DNA of 32,925 bases. Origin: an uncultured Eubacteriales bacterium. GTDB lineage: Bacteria > Bacillota > Clostridia > Oscillospirales > CAG-272. Under the pieces are notes generated by a model, which saw nothing but the letters and a program-made list of their open reading frames with translations, had not been told where the DNA came from and did not search any database. Below are positions 1 through 8,941 of the stretch, one piece after another. The position numbers and the translations under genes were made by a program. The DNA lies in NCBI GenBank assembly GCA_934526185.1, contig CAKTAA010000019.1, positions 1-32,925 of the forward strand, read 5' to 3'. How positions within the stretch are numbered: position 1 is the stretch's first letter; the number at the start of each line of letters is the position of its first letter.

Positions 1-724
1 TAGTAGCAGTACTCTTAAAATAAACCAGCATATATTCGTGGCCAACAGAAAAGTATTTTGCGTCATTTTTACGGTTCTTGTCATAAACAAGTGTCGCAAC
101 ATAGTTTTCCTCACCGAAAACCTCATCGCAGATTTTCTTGAGATTATATAATTCTGCATCATCAATAGAGATAAAAATCACACCATCATCCCGCAGGAGA
201 TTTGCCGCCAGCCTCAGACGGGGGTACATCATATTGAGCCAGTTGGTGTGGTAGCGGCCCATGGTTTCCGGGTTGCTCTTGGTGGTCTGCTGGGTTACTT
301 CCTTGTACCGTGCCATGGGATCGGCAAAATCATCGGCATAGACAAAATCGTTGCCGGTGTTGTAGGGCGGATCGATGTAAATCATCTTCACCTTGCGGTA
401 ATAAGCCGTTTGCAGCAGCTTCAAGACCTCCAGGTTGTCACCCTCGATGTAAAGGTTTTGGGTGGTGTCCCAATCTACGCTTTCCTCTGGACAGGGACGC
501 AGAGTGCCGGTGGAACGCTTCTGGGCCAGCCGCAGGCAGTCCGCTTTGCCCTTCCACTCAAACTTGTACTTCTCAAAATCGTTGTCGATGTACTCGCCGC
601 ACAGAGAAAGCAGCTTGTCAATGTCCAGCTTGCCCTCGCTGACGCACTCCGGGAACACCGAGCGCAGCTTGTCCAGGTTGGTTTGTTCTATGTTCATGGA
701 TAAACCATCAATCAGATTGTTCAT
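1..724 (-). CDS. Type III-like Mod DNA methyltransferase, N-terminal part (3' end cut by window)
   Basis: The leftward frame is open from the ATG at 724 to the window edge, giving about 241 residues. It reads NLYIEGDNLEVLKLLQ and then MIYIDPPYNTGNDF; the DPPY at residues 118-121 is the catalytic motif IV of N6-adenine or N4-cytosine amino-methyltransferases. DPPY ahead of the SAM-binding motif is typical of the beta class, which includes type III Mod subunits. Mod methylates the recognition site and supplies specificity to a Res helicase-nuclease; any Res partner would lie left of the window. I chose ATG 724 because AGAGGAG sits 7 nt upstream; an internal in-frame ATG at 697 is the alternative. 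The start overlaps the stop of the upstream membrane protein gene by 17 nt, which suggests translational coupling. Family call is strong; pairing with Res is inferred. Confidence 0.9.
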   Translation of the reverse strand, partial: MNNLIDGLSMNIEQTNLDKLRSVFPECVSEGKLDIDKLLSLCGEYIDNDFEKYKFEWKGKADCLRLAQKRSTGTLRPCPEESVDWDTTQNLYIEGDNLEVLKLLQTAYYRKVKMIYIDPPYNTGNDFVYADDFADPMARYKEVTQQTTKSNPETMGRYHTNWLNMMYPRLRLAANLLRDDGVIFISIDDAELYNLKKICDEVFGEENYVATLVYDKNRKNDAKYFSVGHEYMLVYFKSTAT

Positions 725-1469
725 GCTGATTCTCCTCTTGCATTTCTTTCCTTATTGCTGCCTCTAAACGGTCAAACATTGCTGCATCCCGCTTATTTAG
801 TTTCTTCATAACAATTACCATTACGATAATTACAGCTACTACAATCAAGCACAGTAGAACTAAAAACGGCAAAATACTCACAGGATTTTCTTTACGTGTA
901 AGAATGATCTGATTAGAGGGATTATTGATTAAATTTAACTCGCTGATCCCCTCTAAGCGATAATCGAAGTTAATAAGAGGGATACCTCCATCACTTATTA
1001 TATCAACCGTAAACATTTCTCCTGGATTAAGCAAAAAATTATCAATGGTCAGTTTCTGATTGCTAAAACTACTATTTTCGACGACTTCTTCCCTGATATA
1101 CTGATTGGAGCAATCGCCTATATTAACCGATAATATCTCGTCTGTTTCCCCAAAAGCAATAATAAATGGCCGCAAAAAGTCACTATTTGTTATTGGGTAA
1201 GCTCCAGTATTTTGAATTACAATCGAAGTTATGCACGGTTTTGAAACCTCACGTTCTCCGTACAATAATTTCAAGTTACTATCGTTTCCCAGCATCAGTA
1301 CAAGACTTTTGCTATTTGTCGTTATACAACTAAGCTCTTTCTGCGGAAGTGTCACAGGCTGTTTGGAAATCCAGATTGTAAGGCAGATGCTTCCGATAGC
1401 CACAAGAAAACTGATTATATTAAAAGCAACCGAATATTTGTTGTAAAAATCAGTTATTTTCTTTCGCAT
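708..1469 (-). CDS. Two-TM membrane protein of unknown function inside the RM operon
   Basis: I do not recognise this 253-residue protein. It has an N-terminal hydrophobic segment at about residues 18-35 (FNIISFLVAIGSICLTIWI), a polar domain of about 150 residues, and a strongly hydrophobic segment near residues 198-222 (SILPFLVLLCLIVVAVIIVM) followed by a basic tail. Two membrane spans with an extracytoplasmic loop is the simplest topology. The start is taken at ATG 1469; a TTG at 1478 is in frame but has no better ribosome binding site. It overlaps the helicase 3' end by 20 nt and the Mod start by 17 nt, so it is wired into the operon. The gene is visibly more AT-rich than both neighbours, which hints at separate acquisition. 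No motif suggests an enzyme. Confidence 0.75.
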   Translation of the reverse strand: MRKKITDFYNKYSVAFNIISFLVAIGSICLTIWISKQPVTLPQKELSCITTNSKSLVLMLGNDSNLKLLYGEREVSKPCITSIVIQNTGAYPITNSDFLRPFIIAFGETDEILSVNIGDCSNQYIREEVVENSSFSNQKLTIDNFLLNPGEMFTVDIISDGGIPLINFDYRLEGISELNLINNPSNQIILTRKENPVSILPFLVLLCLIVVAVIIVMVIVMKKLNKRDAAMFDRLEAAIRKEMQEENQHEQSD

Positions 1470-4119
1470 TCTTATCAATCACCACCACAAATTCTCTCTG
1501 CACCCTTGCCGTCAGCTTTTCTTTGTCGGCAAAAGATTTCATTTTTTCTTCCAGCTCCATATCCAGCCGCATGGCGTCAAAGAACTGGCTCTCCTGGTGC
1601 TTCATATATTCCTGCCGAAGCTGGTTGATTTTCTTCTGTGCAGCCAGACGTTTCAGCCGGTCGCCGGTGACGGCCTCCAGCTCCGCTTGCGCCTGCTGTA
1701 CCTGGCTGTCCAGGGTGTTCAGTTCTCGGCTCAATGCCGCCTTATCAGCGGACACTTGCTGCTTCATCCGCTCCATTTCCTCGGCCTGGGCAGGCGAAAG
1801 GCGCTCCAGTTGCTCCGCCATCATCTTATCACTCGGCACCAGCCGATCCAGCGGGTGGGGGCGGCTGGTTCCTTTTAACCAGTGGGGGGATCTCCGCTCA
1901 TCCTCCGTGCTGCTCTCCACCGGCAAGTCAAAGATGCTGCGGCAAGCTGCATCGTCCAGGGCCTTGCCGCTATCCGTCAAACCGCACAGTACGGCGTGTT
2001 CTGTGCGGCTGGAGCCTGAAACCAGGGTGACAGTATAAAGGGCTATCTGGCACGGCGCCTGCACCGTCGGGATGGTCAGCACTCCCTCGTTGGCACACTC
2101 CAGCTCGTGGAGAATCCCACGGCCTATGATACTGGACAGGGTAATCTGTCCGGCCTTGGGTTTGAAGTCTTTTGCCATGCCGTACATCTTCTGGCTGCGA
2201 TAGGGCCGGTTCCGGCTCCCCGTCCAGTAGTAGAACAGCACCGGCAGTTCCCGGTACTCCGTGGCCGTGATCGTACGGTTGAATTCGTCAATCACAAAAC
2301 GGCAATCATCGTTCTTTTCATTATAACGAGTAAAAAACCATTTGGTAATTTCCCAGAGGTCGTTGTTCAGCTCCTGTCCACGGCGATTCACATACTTGGG
2401 ATTGATCTTCACCTTGTCGGCCAGTTCCTTGGTGAAGGTGGTAAACAGAATATCCTCCGCTGCGGAGACGGTCTGCCGGTTATCTTCCTCGTGGGTACTC
2501 AGGGTCTGGCGGTATGCCTGCTCAATCTGTGCCCTGGGCCGCAACCGCTGGGCAATGACCGGAAAGGCTGCTTTTACATCATCTGTAAAACCGCCCAGCA
2601 CGTCATCGGTAATACCAAAGACACCGTCTGTCACCAACATCCGCTTGTTGACCAGCTCCAGCTTGCGAACATCGGCAAAGTTGTTCTTGTCGATGAAGGC
2701 CACTGACAGCACATCGTTTTCCTGACCCAGCCGGTGGCAGCGGTCGATACGCTGCTCCAGCTTTAAGGTGTTGTACAGCAAGTCGTAGTGGATGATGAAA
2801 GCAGCCTCCTCCAGATTGAAGCCCTTGGCACCGTTATCGGTGGAAATCAGCACCTCGCCATCCTCCTTGAACTGGCGGATCACGGAGTAATCGGCGCTGC
2901 CGTTGTAGGCCAGAGTGCGGTACCGGTCAGAAAGAAGATTCTGGAGCATCTTCTGGGTTTCCACGCTCTCGGTGAAGATAACCGCTTTCTGTTTGGCTCC
3001 CGTTTTCTTCATCAGGGAAAATCCCTGTTTGAGAACGGTCAGCAGCTCACCGGCCTTGGCATCCTGGGGAATGCTTTCGGCTGCGGTTTGAATCTCTTGC
3101 CATTGGCTTAGTTCGTCCGCTGCGTTTTCCAGCCCCTGGAGCCGCTTGACGATACCTTTGATGGTTTGCAAAATTGCCGCCGTAGAGGAACCCAACAGGC
3201 CCAGCAGCCGCAGAGCCAGGTCATATTGGTTCATTTCGGGAAAGGCTCGCTTTTCCGGCTGGTTGATGTAGGCGTACAGCAGCTCATAGAGCTGCCGCTC
3301 TGCCTTGCCGGGGGTGTACTCCACGGTCAGCAGCACACGTTCCGTCACCTTGGCGTAGTGCTTGGCCTGGGAACGGAGGGTACGGAAACAATAGCGGCTG
3401 ACCTGTTCGCTGAGTTCCGGGTAGTTCTCTGGTCGGCGCAGATACCGGGCCAGAAACTCTTTTTCTCCCGGCAGCAGCGTTTCGTCGATGAACCAGATCA
3501 GACCGTATAAGTCCATGATGTTCTTTTCAATGGGAGTGCCGGTCAGCAGCAGCTTGAAGGAGTCTCCGGCGATCCGCTTGAGGGCCTTGGCCTGCTTGTT
3601 GTCCTCCTGGTAGACTGGAGAGAGGGCATTGGCTTCCTCGAATACCGTCAGATCCCAGTTAACTACCTTTGCGGCCTCCTCATTGTCGGCGGCGAAGTCG
3701 TAGGTAGTAATAACAATGGCATCTTGGATAAAAGCGTTGGAGTTGTCCTCACTGGTGTTCTGCCGCCATTGGTCCCGATTGGTCAGCACCACATATGGGA
3801 CGGTATAGAATCGCTCCAGCATTTCCGTCCACTGGTGCAGCAGGTCGGCATTGGGAATGACCAACAGAATCCGGCTGTATCCCTCCAGCCACTTTTGATT
3901 GATGACCAGCATGGCCTCGTGGCTCTTGCCCATACCTGCTTCATCGCACAGAACGGCACCTTTCTGATAGGGGGAACGCAGGGCAAAGCTGGCCGCTGCA
4001 ATCTGAAACGGATAGATTTCAATATCCGATGATGCAAAGACCGGAAGGAACTGTTCTGCTTCCGGCAGTTGTTCCAAAAGTCGGGCCTTGTAATAGGCAT
4101 GAAACGGTGTTTGCGGCAT
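1450..4119 (-). CDS. SNF2/RapA-type DEAD/DEAH helicase with C-terminal coiled coil
   Basis: This 889-residue protein has a superfamily 2 helicase core. Walker A is DEAGMGKS (residues 59-66), motif Ia-like LLVIPNADLLHQW follows, motif III is LLTGTP (about 191-196), and motif VI is QRIDRCHRLGQ (456-466), which is characteristic of the SNF2/RapA family. Motif II reads EEAN (161-164) where DEAH or DEGH is expected. After about residue 500 the sequence is unfamiliar, and residues 740-860 are rich in Gln, Glu and Lys and look like a coiled coil. A GGGGGG-type ribosome binding site precedes ATG 4119. It is the first gene of an operon with a membrane protein and a type III-like Mod. Such helicases occur in DISARM and in extended restriction loci, so a role in phage or plasmid defence is likely but inferred. 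Confidence 0.9.
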   Translation of the reverse strand: MPQTPFHAYYKARLLEQLPEAEQFLPVFASSDIEIYPFQIAAASFALRSPYQKGAVLCDEAGMGKSHEAMLVINQKWLEGYSRILLVIPNADLLHQWTEMLERFYTVPYVVLTNRDQWRQNTSEDNSNAFIQDAIVITTYDFAADNEEAAKVVNWDLTVFEEANALSPVYQEDNKQAKALKRIAGDSFKLLLTGTPIEKNIMDLYGLIWFIDETLLPGEKEFLARYLRRPENYPELSEQVSRYCFRTLRSQAKHYAKVTERVLLTVEYTPGKAERQLYELLYAYINQPEKRAFPEMNQYDLALRLLGLLGSSTAAILQTIKGIVKRLQGLENAADELSQWQEIQTAAESIPQDAKAGELLTVLKQGFSLMKKTGAKQKAVIFTESVETQKMLQNLLSDRYRTLAYNGSADYSVIRQFKEDGEVLISTDNGAKGFNLEEAAFIIHYDLLYNTLKLEQRIDRCHRLGQENDVLSVAFIDKNNFADVRKLELVNKRMLVTDGVFGITDDVLGGFTDDVKAAFPVIAQRLRPRAQIEQAYRQTLSTHEEDNRQTVSAAEDILFTTFTKELADKVKINPKYVNRRGQELNNDLWEITKWFFTRYNEKNDDCRFVIDEFNRTITATEYRELPVLFYYWTGSRNRPYRSQKMYGMAKDFKPKAGQITLSSIIGRGILHELECANEGVLTIPTVQAPCQIALYTVTLVSGSSRTEHAVLCGLTDSGKALDDAACRSIFDLPVESSTEDERRSPHWLKGTSRPHPLDRLVPSDKMMAEQLERLSPAQAEEMERMKQQVSADKAALSRELNTLDSQVQQAQAELEAVTGDRLKRLAAQKKINQLRQEYMKHQESQFFDAMRLDMELEEKMKSFADKEKLTARVQREFVVVIDKNAKENN

Positions 4120-4158
4120 GGCAATTCCCCCCTTTTTCTTTTATTTACACTTCTTTTT

Positions 4159-4187
4159 ATTATGGCAGATATTGACGAAAAACGCAA
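4159..4187 (-). promoter_or_regulatory. Candidate promoter of the helicase-membrane protein-Mod operon
   Basis: On the minus strand TTGCGT (4187-4182), a 17-bp spacer and CATAAT (4164-4159) lie about 40 bp upstream of the helicase ATG. The -10 matches consensus at 5 of 6 positions and the -35 is weaker. Nothing else in the 4120-4336 gap looks like a promoter for this operon. Confidence 0.5.
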
Positions 4188-4236
4188 CGACGATTGATTC
4201 CTTTATTTAAGGGGAAAATGTCATTTCCAAAATAAA

Positions 4237-4267
4237 GACCACAGTCAGTGCCGGACTGATTGTGGTC
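4237..4267 (-). terminator. Terminator-like hairpin facing the helicase operon
   Basis: GACCACA and TGTGGTC bound an almost perfect 12-13 bp stem with one mismatch and a short loop. Read on the minus strand it is followed by TTTATTTT, as in an intrinsic terminator. No leftward gene exists upstream of it, because the next sequence is the rightward truncated recombinase. It may be the leftover terminator of a lost gene, or an insulator for the defence operon. Confidence 0.55.
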
Positions 4268-4335
4268 AAAAAGCATTATAAAAATGTGATATTGTTTATG
4301 CCTTAATTCGTTGCTGAATGGTAAAACACCCTTGA

Positions 4336-5964
4336 CAAATCTCTTTCCAAAAGTTAATCTTACAGCAGTACGCAGAACAGCACCGCTTCCCGAACATCCA
4401 ATTCTACGTGGATGACGGATACTCGGGAGCGAATTTCAACCGTCCCGATTTCAAGCGGATGATGAACGATATCGAAAACGGCAAAGTTGGAATAGTAATA
4501 GTGAAAGACCAATCCCGTCTCGGAAGAGATTATCTGCAAACGGGAATGCTGATGGAGATAACCTTCCCACAATACGACGTTCGGTTCATCGCCGTCAACG
4601 ATGGTGTGGACAGCGCAAACGGTGTCAGCGACTTCTCCGGCATCAAGAATTATTTCAACGATTTTTATGCCCGTGATACCAGCCGCAAGATCAGAGCCGT
4701 ACAACGAGCCAAAGGTGAGCGCGGAGAACGAGTCGGAACCACCATTCCATACGGATATATGAAAGACCCGAATAACCCGAAGCAGTATATCCCCGATCCC
4801 GAAACCGCGCCTATCGTGAAACGAATCTTTGAGATGTATGCAAACGGTATAGGTATCGTGAAGATCTGTGACAGACTGTCTGCTGAGAAGAGCCTCTGCC
4901 CAAGCGTGTATGCCTTTAGGAAAAGTGGAAACAAGTCGGGCAACCCCGATTTGAGCAGGCCATATCATTGGGCGCAAAACACCGTCAGAAAGATGCTGTC
5001 CAATCAGGAGTACGTGGGAGACACCGTAAACTTCAAAACCTATTCCAAGTCCAATAAGCTGAAGAAGCGGTTGAAGAACAATCCCGAAAACATTCTCATA
5101 TTCAAGGGCACCCACGAAGCGATCATCGACCGCAAAACCTTCGAAACGGTACAACGGCACTTCGCCGGACGGAAACGCCCCGACAAGCAAGGCGAGATGG
5201 ACAAGTATGCGGGATTGCTCTTCTGCGGTGAATGCGGTAAGCGGTTATATCTCCACCGAGGGAAAACCGTCAAGCCGGAAAACAACAACTTCCAATGCGG
5301 AGGATTCCAAAGCAGAACAACCGAATGCACCGCACACTATATCCGCGAGAGTGTTCTCGATACCATCGTACTGCACAACCTCCAAACCGTGACCGCATTC
5401 GCAAGAGATAATCCCGACGAGTTCTATGTGATGGCAACACAGAACGGTGAGGAAGAAGCGGAAAAGTTCTACCGCAATGCCAGGATTCAAAAGGAGCAGC
5501 TTGAAAAGCGAATCCAAGATCTGGATAACATCATACGGTGCTTGTACGAGGACAGAGTATCGGGAAGAATTACACCCGAACGCTACGACTCGATGGCAAA
5601 CGGATATGAGCAGGAGCAAGCGGAGAAGAAACGGGAGCTGCAGGAACTTGCGGAGAGCATCGAAAGAATGGATATGCGTGACCAGTGCATACAGCAATTC
5701 ATTCGTGATGCAAAGCGGTATATCGAGATGCCAAAGCTTACACCCGAACTGCTGCGAGTATTCATCCGCAGAATAGAGATGTATGAGAAGTTCGAGAAAT
5801 ACTCCCGAACAGCTGGCAGCCCCATCCGCATACACTTCTTCATGAACAGGAAGGCATCACCGCAATCGAAGTCCTCGCACACCCCACAGGAAACTGCATA
5901 TAAAGTAATAACCGGAAGGCTTTTACACCTTCCGGTTACATACCACCCACCAATTCTCCGTTAA
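4336..5964 (+). pseudogene. 5'-truncated large serine recombinase (TnpX-like)
   Basis: The frame opens at 4336, just after a TGA at 4333, and the only plausible start is a GTG at 4408. Similarity to large serine recombinases begins with QKLILQQYAEQHRF, continues through YVDDGYSGANFNRPDF and VKDQSRLGRDYLQTG, then the recombinase domain, and a zinc ribbon with cysteines near residues 273, 276, 297 and 306 counted from the GTG. A long coiled-coil region follows, then a DUF4368-like tail. In this family the catalytic serine lies in the first 10-20 residues, before the QK..L..YA stretch, so it is missing here. No upstream frame supplies it. The protein should therefore be unable to cleave DNA. The C-terminal end (ITGRLLHLPVTYHPP) runs through a hairpin and may also be altered. 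It is a remnant of a transposon or integrative element. Confidence 0.85.
5910..5937 (-). terminator. Perfect 10-bp hairpin, probable terminator of the leftward 6090-7731 operon
   Basis: AACCGGAAGG and CCTTCCGGTT pair perfectly around an 8-nt loop. The minus-strand continuation TTATTACTTTA is T-rich and the plus side is not, so it fits termination of the leftward operon about 150 nt earlier. It lies inside the last codons of the recombinase frame. Confidence 0.5.
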
Positions 5965-6089
5965 GAACATCACGGAAAATTTGCACAGCGTTTTTCGTTT
6001 TCTCTCATTAACTTTGCATAAGACCAAACTTCTCAATTATGATCCGTTGCCAAAAGATGACTTGTTCTTTTAGTAGGAATTTTGTTTTA

Positions 6090-7202
6090 TTAATTCTGAG
6101 CAAGAAGTGCATCTATGATAAAACAAATTGAATTTAGATCTTCTGAGGAAATATTCGTTCGGATAAGTCGAGCGTATTCTGTGGTAAAATTACTGAAAGG
6201 CAGGCTGCACAAATGATAGCCCTTATAGTTATCCATATTGCGCTGCCCCTGGCATTTTCCACATCCGGCACATCCAAAATGGTTTAAACAATCGCGAATA
6301 TTAGGGGATAATTCATCTTTTTTATCAATTAACAGTTTTCCGACCTCATAGGATACAGGAAGATGTATCATTAAATTGTCCGCTTCAGCATGGAAAGTCG
6401 AGATTGTCTTTTTCTTCAGTTTAAATTTGATGGTCCAGTTTGGAAAAACGTAAGTGTTAATAACCAAATGAATATTTAGCTTGGATTCTCCGCAGTATTT
6501 AGAAACCAGTTCGGATAACAACTCTCTTTTGTTTCCGACACAATTTAAAACTGTCTGCGGAAGCGTATACATAGGCTTGTTGTTTGTGTTTATATCCAGA
6601 AGAAGGGAGTCGCAGTCTGCAAACAGAAAAGCTGTTAAAGCGGGAAGAATAACATCCTTACTGTCCTTATCTGCAACATAGTCTGAAAGATATTTCATTG
6701 CATACAACACAGCCCCAGATCCATGACCTTCATAATAGAGCTCAATTGTATCGCTGCTTCCTACGGTTTTAACTTGTTTTTCATTTTTGTAAAACATGTA
6801 ATAAAAGCCATATTGCTGTAACAGATCAAAGTAAAAGGCTGGAGGTTTCTTAAAATAGGTCCTAAACAAAGCCTTATTTATCCGAAGATAAAAAACCTCT
6901 CCTTCTCTACGCAATTCTCCTGATTTTGCTAATCCAAACAAACATGCTCCCGTGTTTGTTAGATTATGATAATTGTCGAGATCGTCGGCCAAAATACCGA
7001 TTTTGGTCATTTGACTTTCAACTTTTGATACTTCAAATGCTGTATAGTTCTTATAAATATTTCTTAATAATTCCGCATATTCAGCAAGCCCGTCAAGGAG
7101 ATCTTCGCTATCTACAACTGATTTTTTGATAAAGTCCTTTGCTGCTGCGGAAACATCACAGACATTTCTGTACCAAAAATCTGCTTGGCGTTGTATTGAC
7201 AT
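6090..7202 (-). CDS. Protein of unknown function with C-terminal Cys cluster
   Basis: I do not recognise a family for this 370-residue protein. The N-terminal part is helical and charged. The middle contains ELYYEGHGSGAVLYAMKYL, which looks like a helical core. The C-terminal 65 residues hold C305, H308, C311, C314, C317 (FGCAGCGKC) and C332, an arrangement suited to zinc or perhaps an iron-sulfur cluster. No signal peptide or membrane span is visible. GGAGG 7 nt before ATG 7202 supports the start. It begins 16 nt after the stop of the effector-binding gene upstream, so the two are co-transcribed, and it may act in the same stress or ligand response. That functional link is inference only. 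Confidence 0.75.
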   Translation of the reverse strand: MSIQRQADFWYRNVCDVSAAAKDFIKKSVVDSEDLLDGLAEYAELLRNIYKNYTAFEVSKVESQMTKIGILADDLDNYHNLTNTGACLFGLAKSGELRREGEVFYLRINKALFRTYFKKPPAFYFDLLQQYGFYYMFYKNEKQVKTVGSSDTIELYYEGHGSGAVLYAMKYLSDYVADKDSKDVILPALTAFLFADCDSLLLDINTNNKPMYTLPQTVLNCVGNKRELLSELVSKYCGESKLNIHLVINTYVFPNWTIKFKLKKKTISTFHAEADNLMIHLPVSYEVGKLLIDKKDELSPNIRDCLNHFGCAGCGKCQGQRNMDNYKGYHLCSLPFSNFTTEYARLIRTNISSEDLNSICFIIDALLAQN

Positions 7203-7218
7203 AGCTTAGCCTCCTTAT

Positions 7219-7731
7219 TTATTTTTCACGGACAGGCATTAGGAGGTCGAGTTGCATATCGTCCGGCTCCGTATTATCTAATTTGACATGGTTGAAATAA
7301 TTAATGTGTTCTTCTAATGCGCCAAACATACAGTCCTGACCTTTGCCTTCATTGTTCATTTCGTATACAGGATTCTCTGCAAGCCATGCATTCAGAACAT
7401 TCCATTCTTCAAATGCGTTCATAGGAATCATATATGCAGCATACAGGCCGCCTTTGAAGGTTTTCTTTGTTAATGTTTCTGGAACCTCCATATCTTCGGG
7501 AATGGTCACCCATACTTCGTAACCGTGCGTTCCGTCTACATCTCTGTTAAATCCGTAATGACGCAGATCAGGTTTGATATCTGTCAGATTTGTGGATTTA
7601 ACGAACTGATCAATTGCTTGATTGGCTTGCATTTCAGGATTTGGTCCAACAAAATGAGCGGATGCTACCGTTGCCGGGGGGAGGTATACAATGCGGATGT
7701 GTCTGCTCTTCATAAGTAATTCGTTGTTCAT
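7219..7731 (-). CDS. GyrI-like / AraC-type effector-binding domain protein
   Basis: This 170-residue protein matches the stand-alone effector-binding fold seen in the C-terminus of BmrR- and Rob-type regulators and in GyrI/SbmC. Recognisable pieces are the opening strand RIVYLPPATVASAHFVG, then HYGFNRDVDGTHGYEVWVTIPED, the KKTFKGGLYAAYMIPM strand, and a final YFNHVKLDNTEPDDMQLDLLMPV. There is no HTH, so it would bind a small molecule or a protein partner and not DNA itself. AGAAGGA precedes ATG 7731 at 7 nt. It is the first gene of a two-gene operon with the Cys-cluster protein. The ligand is unknown. Confidence 0.85.
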   Translation of the reverse strand: MNNELLMKSRHIRIVYLPPATVASAHFVGPNPEMQANQAIDQFVKSTNLTDIKPDLRHYGFNRDVDGTHGYEVWVTIPEDMEVPETLTKKTFKGGLYAAYMIPMNAFEEWNVLNAWLAENPVYEMNNEGKGQDCMFGALEEHINYFNHVKLDNTEPDDMQLDLLMPVREK

Positions 7732-7767
7732 AGTAAATCCTTCTTTCCTTTATTTTTCTACAATATT

Positions 7768-7796
7768 ATTTTACCATATTTTTTTTTAAAAGTAAA
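7768..7796 (-). promoter_or_regulatory. Candidate promoter of the 7731-6090 operon
   Basis: On the minus strand TTTACT (7796-7791) and TAAAAT (7773-7768) are separated by 17 bp and sit about 37 bp upstream of the ATG at 7731. Confidence 0.55.
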
Positions 7797-8531
7797 TAGC
7801 TTTGAGCAAATAAATGAATCTGTTCAATCTGTTTGTCCGGAGTGGCTTGTTTATTCATACTGCATTCATATTTATAGATGAAAATATGTTCGTAATTTAG
7901 AAAATCAATACATAGGATTAAACTATTTTTTATTGATTGTGCTCATCTTTATAAACATCAGAAGCCTTTACAAAGCAATCAAGGTCTATCCGCCTGAAAT
8001 TTTATTCAGAAGTTTTAAATAACAAATTCCATATATCCTGATTAGTGCAATACCCCAAAATAAAAATATAGTGTTGGAAATATGTTTCTGTATATATTTT
8101 TTTCATCATCGGTTAAAATCGGTACTTTGTCCTATCATATTATTGTATGTGTACTATGCCATGAACGTTATGATATGACTGCATGATATTGTTCAGTTGA
8201 ATTGGTATGATAAGTAATTGAAAATAATTCACATTATATCTTTTCAAACCATACAGGCGATTTATGAGGAATAGGCAAAAGCTTGGGATAATAAATGGTC
8301 ATGGTTTACTGACTCTTATTATCCTGCATAACATATTCACCCAAGGGACTAGGAACTTGACATAAAGACAGCTTCTTTTCGATATTGATAACACTTTCAA
8401 TGTACGCCCTTATTACGCCTCGACCTCCGCGGTAACTGCGTTTCTCTGATACTGCGATGATACAAGCGTCTTTGTCGGCGGAAGCGCCCTGCTTCTGTGC
8501 CGGACATAATGATCTTATATAAGGAGCACGT
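7797..8531 (+). other. AT-rich stretch without a supported gene
   Basis: About 730 bp separate the 7731 operon promoter from the integrase relic. I see no frame with a recognisable protein, no RNA gene and no strong hairpin. Two overlapping minus-strand frames between 8306 and 8777 lack ribosome binding sites and overlap the integrase relic in antisense. The stretch is probably decayed island DNA. Confidence 0.4.
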
Positions 8532-8822
8532 GTGATTTCGGAGGACACATCTGAGCCTGAAGTCTTTGATCCAAGCAAATATCTTTCGTCGAAAACAATC
8601 AAAGAGATTCATGACATTATGCGGCCATTTATTAGGTAGGCCGTTGAATACAAATTGATCCGTGAATTTCCTGTTCCGCTTGAAGTTTTGAAAAAGCAGG
8701 ATGGCGAACGTACAATTTTGGATGAAGCCCTGATGTCTAAAGCTCTTACCGATTTTGAAGATCAGTTGCTTCTGCATTTGGCTATTCCCTTCGCATCATC
8801 AAAGAAAATCGTGAATTGCTGA
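8532..8822 (+). pseudogene. Decayed tyrosine integrase fragment
   Basis: The plus frame reads KYLSSKTIKEIHDIMRPFIR, a TAG at 8637, then AVEYKLIREFPVPLEVLKKQ and ALTDFEDQLLLHLA before losing similarity. This matches the region just before the catalytic domain of phage-type tyrosine integrases, where YL(T/S)..TI..I...M...F.QAV...LI..NP is common. The internal stop, the abrupt end where the conserved R of the active site should follow, and the absence of a C-terminal domain show it is dead. The upstream part could not be aligned. It sits about 280 bp from the 3' end of tRNA-Arg, a common integrase target. The call rests on pattern similarity recalled from the family. Confidence 0.55.
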
Positions 8823-8941
8823 AAATAGCATGAACCGTAAGATTTGCGCTAAGGATGATATCTTAGCAAAGGTGCTTAACAAGCAGAAATTTAAATAAAA
8901 AAACGAGATTGAAAGGATGCGCATTCGTGAAGAATAAAAAA

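Noticed and set aside
1450..4119. Assignment of the helicase operon to DISARM
   Set aside because: DISARM class 1 has an SNF2 helicase but also drmA, drmB and drmC and a different methylase type. Here the methylase is type III-like and no drm genes are visible.
4360..5190. 276-codon leftward frame inside the recombinase
   Set aside because: It is antisense to the clear serine-recombinase coding frame and has no family similarity.
8306..8777. Two overlapping leftward frames (98 and 126 codons)
   Set aside because: They have no ribosome binding site, no recognisable product, and lie antisense to the integrase relic, whose plus-strand similarity explains the open frames.
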